Source: Streptomyces caniferus
Lineage (GTDB): Bacteria > Actinomycetota > Actinomycetes > Streptomycetales > Streptomycetaceae
Direction: 5' to 3'
Length of the DNA stretch: 64,000 bases
Assembly (NCBI RefSeq): GCF_009811555.1
Contig: NZ_BLIN01000003.1
Location: 1,647,508 to 1,711,507, forward strand
Position numbers and translations under genes: made by a program. A model generated the notes under the pieces. It did not search any database and was not told where the DNA came from. It saw only the letters and a program-made list of their open reading frames with translations. Below are positions 54,606 through 63,789 of the stretch, piece after piece; the stretch's first letter is position 1; the number at the start of each line of letters is the position of its first letter.

Positions 54606-55479
54606 CCATGCTCATCGACCATCGGATCACCGCCTCCGAGGTGTCGGTGCGGCCCTCGTAGTCGCGGGCGAGGCGGCGTGAGCGCATCAGCCAAGCGAAC
54701 GTCCGCTCCACCAGCCACCTCTTGGGCAGCACCGTGAACCCGGCGGCGTCGTCGCTGCGTTTAACCACACTCAGCGCGACGCGCAGGGCGTCGCGGGCGA
54801 AGTCGACCAGGCGCCCAGTGTAGCCGCCGTCGGCCCACACCAGTGCGATGCGCCAGTGCCGTTCACGCAGCTGGGCCAGCAGCGTCTGACCCGCGTCCCG
54901 GTCGGTGGCGCAGGTCGCGGTGACCATCACGGCCAGCAGCAGCCCGAGGGTGTCCACCACGATGTGCCGTTTGCGGCCGTTGACTTTCTTCCCGCCGTCG
55001 AATCCCCGGCTTGAGGCCGGCACCGACGCGGCCGCCTTCACCGACTGTGCGTCGATGATGCCCGCGGTCGGCTCCGGATCCCGGTCCGCCGCCTCGCGGA
55101 CCCGATCGCGGAACCGGTCGTGGAACTCGGCGACCAGGCCCTTGTCCCGCCAGCGTCGGAAGAAGGCGTAGACGCGGTCCCAGGCAGGGAAGTCCGCGGG
55201 CATCGCCCGCCAGGTGATGCCGCCCGCGACCAGGCAGCGCACCGCGTCGACCATCTGCCGGTGGCAGTAGCCCTCCGGCTGCCCGCCCCGGCCCTCCAGC
55301 CACTCCGGGACCGGCATTGCGTCGCGGACGACCGCCCACTCCGCGTCGCTCATATCGGACGGGTACCTCGGCCGCCTCTGCGGACGGTCCCCGGCATTCC
55401 CGAACCGGTGAGCGAGGCAATCACACGACTGAGCAACCGAACTGGACCCGACCGACGCGAGGGCGTAGAACTGCGTCAA
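54571..55479 (-). CDS. IS5-family transposase of the 1630-bp element
   Basis: 302 residues from TTG 55479 with AGGAGG upstream; ATG 55353 is an internal alternative. YPSDMSDAEWAVVRDAMP, GGITWRAMPADFPAWDRVYA, first Asp TAGIIDAQSVKAAASV, RKRHIVVDTLGLLLAV, second Asp LVWADGGYTGRLVDF, Glu PKRWLVERTFAWLMRSRRLA. Complete single-frame DDE transposase, likely active. Confidence 0.9.
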   Translation of the reverse strand: MTQFYALASVGSSSVAQSCDCLAHRFGNAGDRPQRRPRYPSDMSDAEWAVVRDAMPVPEWLEGRGGQPEGYCHRQMVDAVRCLVAGGITWRAMPADFPAWDRVYAFFRRWRDKGLVAEFHDRFRDRVREAADRDPEPTAGIIDAQSVKAAASVPASSRGFDGGKKVNGRKRHIVVDTLGLLLAVMVTATCATDRDAGQTLLAQLRERHWRIALVWADGGYTGRLVDFARDALRVALSVVKRSDDAAGFTVLPKRWLVERTFAWLMRSRRLARDYEGRTDTSEAVIRWSMSMVMSRRLARRPR

Positions 55480-55672
55480 CAGGGCCTCCTGGCGTGCTCA
55501 TAGTCTTCGACAATCCCGAGCGGCACCAGAGGCCCTGCCTTCATGCACAGCACGCCACAAGATCACCTGGTCGAGCCGCCGCAATCGAACCTATGCTCAC
55601 CAAGATCGGTACGACAACGGCTTCTAATAGGCGCCGTGGGTTGGCCGTTAGGCCAGTCTTGGCAGGGGCCGG

Positions 55673-56314
55673 GTGAGGGCCGCCGTCACGCGCGCCGGCC
55701 GCCAACGCCGGATCGAGGCCGAGACCGATCGGCTCCTTGAGGTCTTCCGCCGACCCTCGCTCCGCCAACCGGCCCTGGTGGAGACGGCGATGGGGCACCA
55801 GACACTCGCACTGCTCGCCCAGCTCGACGCGGCCTGCCGGGCCTGCGAGGACCTGGCGCGTGACACCGAAGAGCTCTTTCTTCAGCATCCCGACGCGGAG
55901 ATCATCACGAGCTTTCCCGGTCTTGCCGTGCTCACCGGCGCTCGGATACTCGCCGAGATCGGGGACGACCGCACCAGGTTCGACACCGCCCGCGACCTGA
56001 ACGCCTACGCCGGAAGCGCCCCGGTGACCCGTGAATCCGGCAAGAGCCGCCGTGTCAGCCATCGCCGGATCAAGAACAGGCGCCTGGCCGAGACCGGCCG
56101 GCACTGGGCGTTCGCCGCGCTCACCGCCTCACCCGGAGCCCATGCTCACTACAACCACCGACGAGACACCGGCGATCGCTACCACGCCGCCCTCCACCGC
56201 CTCTTCAACCGCATGCTCGGCCAGCTCCACCACTGCTTGACGAGCCATCAGAAGTTCGACGAAGCGATCGCCTTCGCCCCGCCGCTACTGCCCCCGCTCG
56301 CAGCAGCTGCTTGA
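55673..56314 (+). pseudogene. IS110-family transposase, C-terminal part
   Basis: 213 residues in frame, of about 400 in the family. It contains the Transposase_20 domain: ITSFPGLAVLTGARILAEIG, RFDTARDLNAYAGSAPVTRE, SGKSRRVSHRRIKNRRLAET, and the HHCL-like tail. The N-terminal DEDD RuvC-like domain is missing, so this piece cannot transpose. It abuts the 1630-bp element on the left and an IS5 fragment on the right. Confidence 0.82.
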
Positions 56315-56324
56315 CCCGATAGCT

Positions 56325-56982
56325 GCATGGGGTGTCTTGTCAGCCAGAACCACGTCCGGGGTCGTTCTGGGCCGCCCGACCGGTCTGGGCACCCGTAAGC
56401 GGGCCATGACCTGTGGGAAGGCGGGTGCGTCACCGGCCTGGCCGGGTGTGATGGCGCACGCAAACGGTCGGCAGCGGCTGTCGGCCGCGAGGTGGATCTT
56501 GGTGGTCAGTCCGCCGCGGGACCGTCCGAGGGCATGATCGCGCGGCTCGCCGGCCGGGGCCCCTTTTGACGAGCCCCGGCGGCGTGCTGGTGAGCGCGGA
56601 CGATGGTGGAGTCGACCGCGACGATCCAGTCCAAGTCGCCCTCGGCGTCGGCCTGCGTGAGCAGGGCGGTGAACACCTTCTCCCAGGTGCCGTCAGCGGC
56701 CCATTTCCTCAGCCGGTTGTGGGCGCCCTTCCACGAGCCGAAGTGCTCGGGAAGGTCCATCCACGGTGTCCCGGTGCGGTACTTGAACGCGATCGCGTCG
56801 ATCACCTGCCGGTGATCACGCCACCGCCCACCCCGCCGAGGTGTCCGGTCCGGCAACAGCGGTTCGATCCGTGCCCACTGGGCGTCAGTCAACGACACAC
56901 CAGACCAACAATCAGATGATCCGAAGGAAACGGCCTTGCCGGCGCAGACAACCGGATGACCCGGCTCGTGGTAGCTCACCAT
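56325..56982 (-). pseudogene. IS5-family transposase, two-frame, 3'-truncated
   Basis: First frame from 56982: LTDAQWARIEPLLPDRTPRR, TGTPWMDLPEHFGSWKGAHN, and first Asp WIVAVDSTIVRAHQHAAG. At an AAAAGGGGCC run (about 56560) the frame shifts by -1 to GGLTTKIHLAADSRCRPFAC and VGRPRTTPDVVLADK, where it is cut near 56330 just at the second Asp. The slip site resembles that of the 1365-bp IS. Confidence 0.8.
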
Positions 56983-56983
56983 G

Positions 56984-57467
56984 ATCCGCCGGTACGGACA
57001 CGGGTGCCTTGCTCGTGATCAGGACCGGGGCGTCTACCGGCCCACCAAAGCGGCCTCGCAGGGGGTGTCGATATCTCACTCACCCCCTTCGCGCTCAGAT
57101 CTCCGCTGCCTGACCTCATGCCGCGGCGAATCTCCTCGACGAGAATGCCGTCCGATTCGCTCAGACCGAGATAGGTCCACGAAATCCCAGCGTCAGCGAG
57201 CACCTCGGCTTGGCCCGGCCCTCGGCGATCACTTCACGCGGGAAGCGGTTGTAGCGCTTCGCATTGCACTGCCCCGTACCCATCCGCAGGCCCTTTTCGC
57301 CTCGTCCCTCTGCTCAGCTCCACGCTCCGGCCACATTGCGTGGCAGTTCGTCGTCTCGTACGGCGTGCCCGGGTTGGGCTGTGCATTGGTCTGTCCGGGT
57401 GATAGTCGAGTCAAGAGGGTGGTGTTCCATTGGCCATTTCGGGTTAATGGTGGTGACCATTCCGGTG
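56984..57467. other. No supported gene
   Basis: A minus-strand frame (DAGISWTYLGLSESDGILVE then EIRRGMRSGSGDL, about 57060-57200) looks protein-like but has no start with a ribosome binding site and no recognised family. Confidence 0.35.
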
Positions 57468-57501
57468 GGTTGCCCATCTCTCCGGGGAGAGATGGGCAAC
57501 C
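57468..57501. terminator. Perfect 14-bp hairpin upstream of the propeller gene
   Basis: Arms GGTTGCCCATCTCT (57468-57481) and 57488-57501, 6-nt loop. It lies 150 bp before the start at 57652, so it may insulate that gene from upstream transcription or act in its leader. Confidence 0.55.
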
Positions 57502-57651
57502 CCTGTGGCGCGCGGGTGCGTGGTACATGTCGGCGTGCCCGCTTTCTGTCCCGGTGTGCAAGCGGTGATCCGGTTCGCGTATACCGGCGCCATGCGACGC
57601 GGGCCCCGGTGGGAGTTCTTGGGCGGCCCTCTCAGCTGAGAGAGGTTTGTC

Positions 57652-59280
57652 ATGGAACCGATTACGGGTTGGTGGGGAGCTCCGGCGGTAGCCGGCGGGG
57701 TTCGGCCGGTTGTACCGGCCGGTGGATCCGAGGTGGCCGCGGTACGGGGGCTTGCGGTCGCGCCGTTCAGTGCGGCGTTCTCCACGGTGACGATCCCGGC
57801 GGGCACGAGCCCGCTGGCGGTGGCGGTGGCCCCGAACGGCAACGTCTACGTCGGCAACGCCAATTCGAGCAACGTGACCGTGATCAGCAGCACCACGAAC
57901 ACCGTCCTGGCCACCGTCCCCGCCGGCTCAGGCCCGGCCATGATTGCGGTGGCGCAGAACGGCAACGTCTACGTCACCAACCAGAGCTCGAACAACGTGA
58001 CGGTGATCAGCAGCGCCACGAACACCGTCCTGGCCACCGTCCCCGTCGGCGGGGGCCCGTTCGCACTGGCGGTGGCGCCGAACGGCAACGTCTACGTCGC
58101 CAACAGCACGTCGAACAACGTGACGGTGATCAGCAGCGCCACGAACACGGTCCTGGCCACCGTCCCCGTCGGCGCGGTCCCGGACGCGGTGGCGGTGGCG
58201 GCGAACGGCAACGTCTACGTCGCCAACCGGAACGCGAACACCGTGACGGTGATCAGCAGCGCCACGAACACCGTCCTGACCACCCTCCCCACCGGTGGGT
58301 TCCCGGGCGCGGCGGCGGTGGCGCCGAACGGCAACGTCTACATCGCCAACCAGACCTCGAACAACGTGACGGTGATCGACAGCGCCACGAACACGGTCGT
58401 GGCCACCGTCCCCGCCGGCACGGTCCCGGGGGTGATCGCGGTGGCGCCCAACGGCAACGTCTACGTCACCAACACCGTTTCGAACAACGTGACGGTGATC
58501 GACAGCGCCACGAACACGGTCCTGGCCACCGTCCCCACCGGCGGGGGCCCGTTCGGGGTGGCGGTGGCGCCGACCGGCAACGTCTACGTCGGCAACAGCA
58601 GTTCCAACAACGTGACGGTGATCAGCAGCACCACGAACACGGTCCTGGCCACCGTCCCCGTCGGCGCGTTCCCGTTCTCGGTGGCGGCGGCGCCGAACAG
58701 CAACGTCTACGTCACCAACGCCAACTCGGCGAACGTGACGGAGATTTCGCCGTTGACGGTGACGACCTCGCCGGCGGCGCCGGTGGGCGGGCAACCGGTG
58801 ACGTTCAGCATTTCCGGGGGGACCCCGAACGGGAGCGCGGTGGTGGACTTCGGGGACGCCAGCCCCACGGTCACCGTCCCCCTGGACGCCACCGGGAGCG
58901 GGCAGACCACCCACACCTACACCGCCGGTACGTTCACCGCGACCGTGAACGGCAACCCCACCCCCGTCACCGTGAGCCCCAACCCCACCACGACGACGCT
59001 GTCGGTGACGCCGAACCCCTCCACCTGCGGTCAGAACGTGACCGCATGCGCGACCATCACCCCGGCACCAGCCACCACCACAGTGCCGACCGGCACGGTC
59101 ACCTTCACCCTCCCCAACGGCCAGACCCAGATCGTCCCCGTCAACGCATCGGGGCAGGCCTGCTTGACCACCACCGCCCTGACCACCGGCACCCTCACCG
59201 CCACCTACAACGGCGACAGCTGCTTCACCGGCTCCAACGCCAGCACCCCCGTCACCGTGAACCGCACCCCCACAAGCTGA
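57652..59280 (+). CDS. Eight-unit NVYV beta-propeller with PKD and Ig-like domains
   Basis: 542 residues from ATG 57652 (GAGAGG upstream). No classical signal peptide. Residues about 45-365: eight 42-residue blades around APNGNVYVxNxxSNNVTVIS, very similar to one another (126-bp DNA period). Residues about 368-450: PKD-like domain (DFGDASPTVTVPLD). Residues about 450-540: Ig-like repeat (TTTLSVTPNPSTCGQNVTAC). The frame ends at TGA 59280, but a further Ig-like domain follows out of frame to 59600, so this copy is probably shortened by a one-base change in a C run. Confidence 0.82.
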   Translation: MEPITGWWGAPAVAGGVRPVVPAGGSEVAAVRGLAVAPFSAAFSTVTIPAGTSPLAVAVAPNGNVYVGNANSSNVTVISSTTNTVLATVPAGSGPAMIAVAQNGNVYVTNQSSNNVTVISSATNTVLATVPVGGGPFALAVAPNGNVYVANSTSNNVTVISSATNTVLATVPVGAVPDAVAVAANGNVYVANRNANTVTVISSATNTVLTTLPTGGFPGAAAVAPNGNVYIANQTSNNVTVIDSATNTVVATVPAGTVPGVIAVAPNGNVYVTNTVSNNVTVIDSATNTVLATVPTGGGPFGVAVAPTGNVYVGNSSSNNVTVISSTTNTVLATVPVGAFPFSVAAAPNSNVYVTNANSANVTEISPLTVTTSPAAPVGGQPVTFSISGGTPNGSAVVDFGDASPTVTVPLDATGSGQTTHTYTAGTFTATVNGNPTPVTVSPNPTTTTLSVTPNPSTCGQNVTACATITPAPATTTVPTGTVTFTLPNGQTQIVPVNASGQACLTTTALTTGTLTATYNGDSCFTGSNASTPVTVNRTPTS

Positions 59281-59600
59281 CCGCGCAGCCAGGCACGATC
59301 CGGCTCCGGCTGACCCCGCTGCCCGAGTTCTACATCCCCACCCTCAGCGCCACCCTGACGACCACCTCGGGGATGCCGGTGGCCGGTCAGCCGGTGACCT
59401 TCACCGCCACCACGCTCTTCGGCCCGGTCAACCTCGGCACCGCCGTCACCGACGCCAACGGCACCGCCACCATCCACAACGCCATCGTCCCCGTCTTCGC
59501 CATCGCCACCCCCTTCTACACCGCCACCTTCCCCGGCACTTCCTGCTACACCGCCGCAACCGACCACGGCATCCTACTGTTCATCCCCCTCCCAGGCTGA
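59281..59600 (+). pseudogene. Out-of-frame last Ig-like domain of the propeller protein
   Basis: Continues as KLTAQPGTIRLRLTPLPEFY, IPTLSATLTTTSGMPVAGQP, VTFTATTLFGPVNLGTAV, and CYTAATDHGILLFIPLPG with stop 59600. No start codon or ribosome binding site of its own. Shifting one base in CCCCCAC near 59270 would fuse it to the upstream frame and give about 649 residues. Confidence 0.6.
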
Positions 59601-59692
59601 CCTCGTCGGCTCCGAAAACCCCAGGTCACCTTGTCTGCTGCGACGGGAGGAACGCCTCGCGACCCAGCTGCACGAGTTGGCCGCCCGGACCC

Positions 59693-59846
59693 GGCCCTCC
59701 TCTCGTGCATGCCGTCGATGGGGCCGGAATCCGGCAACGGCGCATCTGCGAGGCTGAAGGCGTCGAGGTGCCGTACCAGGAGGTCGCTCGCAGCTATGAG
59801 CTTTCTCTGGGCTCGGACCGTTGCGTGAGCGCGGGCGCTAGGGGTT
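59693..59846 (+). pseudogene. ku: Ku (NHEJ) fragment 1
   Basis: Reads LVHAVDGAGIRQRRICEAEG then VEVPYQEVARSYEL. This is the Ku core segment with the conserved RIRxxRxCEAxGxEVPYxE pattern. What precedes it is not Ku-like, and what follows is unrelated; the next Ku words appear at 63790, 3.9 kb further. Confidence 0.7.
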
Positions 59847-59899
59847 AGTACAGCTCAGCGCCGGTGCAGCCCACCGTATCGAGTGCAACAGGTGTGGCG

Positions 59900-60360
59900 C
59901 CACCGCTGGATCGAGGGATCCATCTCGCGTCTCCGGCGGATGTCAGCGTGTGCTGCTGTCCCGTCGCAAACGATCTGGTTCGCGGCTCAGATCACTGGGC
60001 GGAGACCTTGTGGACGGTGGTGTCGTCGGGGTTCAGCCGTCGCCCCTCCGCAGACAGCACTTCCAGTGCGCGGAGGCATCCCGAGATCACCATCGTCTGG
60101 GCAGACTCCGCCTACGCCGGAAAGCTCGTGACCTGGGCAAAGAAGTGCCTCAGCCTCACGATCAAGACCGTGAGCCGCCCCAAGGACGCCTCCTGGTTTA
60201 TCGTGCTGCTGGTTCGTCGAACGAATATGGGCCTGGATGATGCACGCCCGCCGACATGCACGCGACTACGAACGACTCGTCCAGCACTCCGAAACTTTGA
60301 TCACTTGGGTGGCGATTACCCTCATGACCAGGCGTCTCGCCAGGGGCAAGAAGAATCCGA
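59900..60360 (+). pseudogene. IS5-family transposase, frameshifted 3' remnant
   Basis: Reads EITIVWADSAYAGKLVTWAK (second Asp), LTIKTVSRPKDASWFIVL, then after a shift WAWMMHARRHARDYERLVQH, SETLITWVAITLMTRRLA. The Glu-containing VVER motif is damaged at the shift. N-terminal half is scrambled. Confidence 0.7.
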
Positions 60361-60372
60361 ACCGCCTGCCTA

Positions 60373-61230
60373 TCACCCCGCCCCAGGTGGCGCACGCAGC
60401 CTGCGCATACTGCTGGCGGGTTCTGCTACGGCCCAGAGTTCATCCCCGATTTCCGGCATCGGGACGCTGGCGCCCTCCTTCTCTGCCTTTCCGTCCGGGT
60501 CCCCCGACTTCTTCATGGCGCGGGAGGAATCGCTCGGCCTTGCCCGCGTTCCGTGAAACCGGCGGCAATAAGGGACAGCCCGGCGTCCGGATCCCCCATC
60601 AGATAGCCGACGGCCTCGGTCGCGACCAACCCTGGAGCTTGCCTTAACGTCACGTGCTCGGGCGGCTTGGGCCGTGTCCACTTTGCCGGCACGCTCCCAG
60701 GGCCGGGGATTACCTGACGCAGATCTGCGGCGCTCAGCGCCGTCACAGCTCTTTCCTGACCGGGGTCGCCCCCGGTGACCAGCCGTGTCCCGCCGTAGAT
60801 TCCCAAGATGACCAGGGCGAGAAAGGCCAAGGCGGCACCGGCCAGGGACAGACGGACGTTGCGTGTGTTGTGGAACGTCACGGGCCCGAGGGCGATTGTC
60901 TGGTTACCCCGCATCGTTGTGCCGTCAATCGTGATGCTGCCAGAGGCCGAGCGTGAGGAGGGTGGCAGTCGGGGGCTCTTCAAGGCTGCGGAGATCTTCC
61001 GGGCGAACTCCGGGTCAGCCTCCAACTCGGCTCGCAGCACGGATCTGAGTGAGGCTGTCGCCTCCGGGCTTCCGGGCTGGTCGTCGACTGCCTGTACTGC
61101 CGAACGGCCACGTTTCATCTGTCGCGAAGCGCTCGCGCACGATGTCTGATACCGCTTGTCCCACCCCGGTACCCACCGAAGTCAGAGCCCCCGCCAGCCA
61201 TCTGCGTGAAGATCTGAACCACTGTCTCAA
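60373..61230 (-). pseudogene. Single-pass membrane protein, several frameshifts
   Basis: Pieces: VETVVQIFTQMAGG, then ALTSVGTGVGQAVSDIVRER, then GRSAVQAVDDQPGSPEATAS with LRAELEADPEFARKISAALK, a membrane helix LSLAGAALAFLALVILGIYG, and an outside domain LSAADLRQVIPGPGSVPAKW that shifts frame near 60530 to MKKSGDPDGKAEKEGASVPM. This N-terminal pattern (helical, then xDPEFAxxIxxAL) is common in uncharacterised Streptomyces membrane proteins. The C-terminus is cut at about 60373. Confidence 0.6.
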
Positions 61231-61841
61231 CCATCAGCACCCCCAACTGTGTTTGCAACAACGTCCATTGTTGCCGTGGGAAGGTCGCCCTGGTGCCAAA
61301 TGACTCAGCCCGGCGCACCGTACGCCGCGGTATGAGACACCGCGAAAAACCACAGAGCCCGCCGGACTGCAAGCTGCCAGCCTGGACTGCGGACGAGTTC
61401 CGCACGAGGGGCACACATCCCGTCCGCCCGAGCCACGAGAAGTTCGGGCAGGACCTTGTCCTCATCGCCGGTGTCCGGCTCGGTGCTGTCCGTCTCCTCA
61501 CCCGTCCATACCCCGACACAGCCATCGCGTCTCGACGGTTCGAGTTCAGAAACAGGTTCTGACCTTGTTCTTTAAGGTCCAGGTACTCGGTATGCATTGC
61601 GTCTGGAGGGGGTGTGCGGTCCTCGGGCCGCACATGTGGTGCCAGAGTCTCGACTGAGTTCGGCCACCCCGGGGTCTGCTCCGACTCAAACGTGAGAAGC
61701 AGACGTCCGCTCCTGGACTTCATCCTGTAGCGGACGCCGGAACCGGCTGCCATCGGTACGTCCTGTTGCGTTCTGGACAGCCGCCCCATGCCACTGGAAG
61801 ATGGCGCGTACACGTGAGCCATGCCGGGGGAGGGCAACAGG
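61231..61841. other. No supported gene
   Basis: Plus-strand frame 61293-61562 and overlapping minus frames have no ribosome binding site and no recognisable motif. Probably non-coding or decayed. Confidence 0.4.
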
Positions 61842-62420
61842 GTGAGACCAGACGACATGGACGAGCCTGAGAGTAGGCGGCCCTGGGAACGTGCGCGGGC
61901 GAGTGGAGCCCCGGGGTCCGCTGGAATTGGTGGTCCGGGCCAGACCTGGGGGCCCGGGCATCCTCCAGTACCTCCTGGGGCGCAGATGCCCGAGCCGGTC
62001 CGGCGGTTGCGTGTGCTGATGATGATCCTCGGTGCCATGCAGGCCGTACTCGGTCTTGCTCTGGTGACCAATAGCGTTGCCGTCGCCACTTCAATCTGGG
62101 GCGAAGGTGACGCATCGACTCCGTGCTGTCAGACTCCGGGTGAGGCACACGCGGGGCGAGTCGTCTTTGCCGGGATCCTCGTGCTGGCCGTGGCCGCGTG
62201 GGGCATCCTCACCGCCCTCAAGTTCCCGACCCGACACCCCAACCTGCGAGTCTCGGCCTTCGTATACGGCTGGACCGCCCTCCCTTTCGCCCCTGCGTTT
62301 TACCGGGTGATACCCATCCTCGGGGTGATTTGGCTGGTGCCCGCGATCTTGGCCCTCATCTGGCCTAACCAGCCGGAGAGCCGGGCCTGGTTCGACGGTC
62401 GAGCCGGGTCTGCGCCTTGA
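61842..62420 (+). CDS. Four-helix membrane protein, unknown
   Basis: 192 residues from GTG 61842 (GGGGGAGGG upstream; ATG 61821 or 61857 possible). A Pro/Gly-rich N-terminal 50 residues are followed by helices at about 58-80 (VLMMILGAMQAVLGLALVTN), 105-125 (VVFAGILVLAVAAWGILTAL), 138-155 (AFVYGWTALPFAPAF) and 158-176 (ILGVIWLVPAILALIW). Two Cys in the first outside loop (TPCCQTP). Gly/Pro-rich tails before small four-helix units are typical of uncharacterised actinobacterial membrane proteins. Confidence 0.72.
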   Translation: MRPDDMDEPESRRPWERARASGAPGSAGIGGPGQTWGPGHPPVPPGAQMPEPVRRLRVLMMILGAMQAVLGLALVTNSVAVATSIWGEGDASTPCCQTPGEAHAGRVVFAGILVLAVAAWGILTALKFPTRHPNLRVSAFVYGWTALPFAPAFYRVIPILGVIWLVPAILALIWPNQPESRAWFDGRAGSAP

Positions 62421-62713
62421 ATCGCAGACAGGAGCCCCGGGCGGCGGCCACCACACCCCGCTGCCCCTTTGCGGATTGATCTCACTGCGGACCTGGGCTC
62501 GCGCGGAGGCTGAGCGGCCACGAGCCCGTCGACCGTTCAACTCAAAGGCAGCGATCGGTGCTGCAGCACTCGTAACAGCCGCCGTGGGCGGACCTGAACC
62601 TATTGCTGCGTCATTCCTGGCCACCGTGGGTACCCCTATCGCTGCGATCCGGGGCGTTCGATCAGCGGACGCCTCTCGCGAGGGAGACGAGACGCCTGGA
62701 GTTCCAGGCTGGA

Positions 62714-63611
62714 TCATGGATGGGTTGACGCTGCTCCATCGCAGGCTTGCCGATCAGCTTCGGAACGACAGGCCTCGGGAGTGACCGGCGAGCCCAGCGG
62801 CTGCCGGAACAGGTTGACCAGCAGGAAGTCGCTGCCGCCCGAGCCCAGCACGTCGTGACGCTCCATCATGTACAGGTCGAGCGCCTGCACCACCAGGAAG
62901 TCCACCGGCAGCACGAACGCCTTGCGTGACTTCGAGTACGCCCGGTTCGGGTTCTCCCGGCGCACGACATGCACGTGGGCGCCTTCCACCGCGCAGCCCA
63001 GGGCCCGGGAGTCCATCAGCAAATGCATGTCCGATCGGCGAAGGCCGGCCGCCTGCCCACGCCGCAGCCCCGCCCGTCCCAACAGCAGGACGATCAGCCG
63101 GTCCCGGGCCGAGCGGCAGGCCCGAACATCGCGACGATCTCCTGGTCCGAGGCGCGGTCGACAGCGGTCTCCGGTTCCTGGAGCCGGTGCCGGGCCCGCA
63201 GCCGGTAGCGCATCCCCTCGCTTTCCCCACGCGCCTGCGCAGGGAGATCCCGGTCATCCCCAGCTCGTAGAGGAGTTCCATCACCCACGCCGGGGCCTTC
63301 TTCGAGATCACCGCGTGCACCAAAAATCCCCGCACGGAGGTCAGGACCTTGTTGATCCGGCTCTCACGCCGCACCTGCTTCGAGCCCGGCCCCGGCACGA
63401 CCACGCGCACCGACTCATCGCCGCCCGGATTCCACTTCAGCCACAGCATGAACAGCCCCAGGTCGCGGGCCGCCGTACGCCATTCCCGGCGAGTGTCCCG
63501 GCACCACCGCAGATACAACACGATCCCACCGGCGTAGGACTTCGTGGTCTCGACCGCGCGGCTCCGCCCAAAGCGCAGCTCGCGCAGGAACGCATCCGCC
63601 TCCGCGACCAC
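62714..63611 (-). pseudogene. Tyrosine recombinase/phage-type integrase, frameshifted
   Basis: From GTG 63611: core-binding domain EADAFLRELRFGRSRAVETT, KSYAGGIVLYLRWCRDTRRE, INKVLTSVRGFLVHAVISKK. After a shift near 63235 come QEPETAVDRASDQEIVAMFG and then LGRAGLRRGQAAGLRRSDMH, holding the first catalytic Arg, and SKSRKAFVLPVDFLVVQALD, YMMERHDVLG. The C-terminal His-x-x-Arg and Tyr are missing. It can no longer recombine; no attachment site is recognisable. Confidence 0.8.
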
Positions 63612-63789
63612 GCGTAGTTCGTCGTCCAGAACCGTCCAGTACGTACTTCTGAAGGCACCCGCACGGGCAGCGCCTGCATCCGAACCCCTCTCTCTGCGCG
63701 CAACGATCTACCGCGGAGCCACACCCCCGGAGAACCGTCGCAGCACCCCCAACGAAGAGGGGATCTGCGACGTCACGCAACAGGGAACG

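Larger units (their letters stand above)
53998..55627. mobile_element. 1630-bp insertion element with perfect 22-bp terminal repeats and two convergent genes
   Basis: Ends 53998-54019 and 55606-55627 are perfect inverted repeats, beginning TTAGAAGCCGTTGTCGTACC. Inside are a winged-helix accessory gene (plus) and a DDE transposase (minus) whose 3' ends overlap by 35 bp. No clear target duplication is visible (CCC and TAG flank it), perhaps because the right flank is a broken IS110. Confidence 0.85.

Noticed and set aside
53998..55627. 3-bp target duplication TTA/TAA around the 1630-bp element
   Set aside because: The two triplets are not identical and belong to the perfect inverted ends, so no duplication is claimed.
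57264..59600. 778-residue open frame spanning the propeller gene in another frame
   Set aside because: Up to 59270 it is a shadow rich in Arg, His and Gln; only its last about 100 residues are real, as the out-of-frame Ig-like domain.
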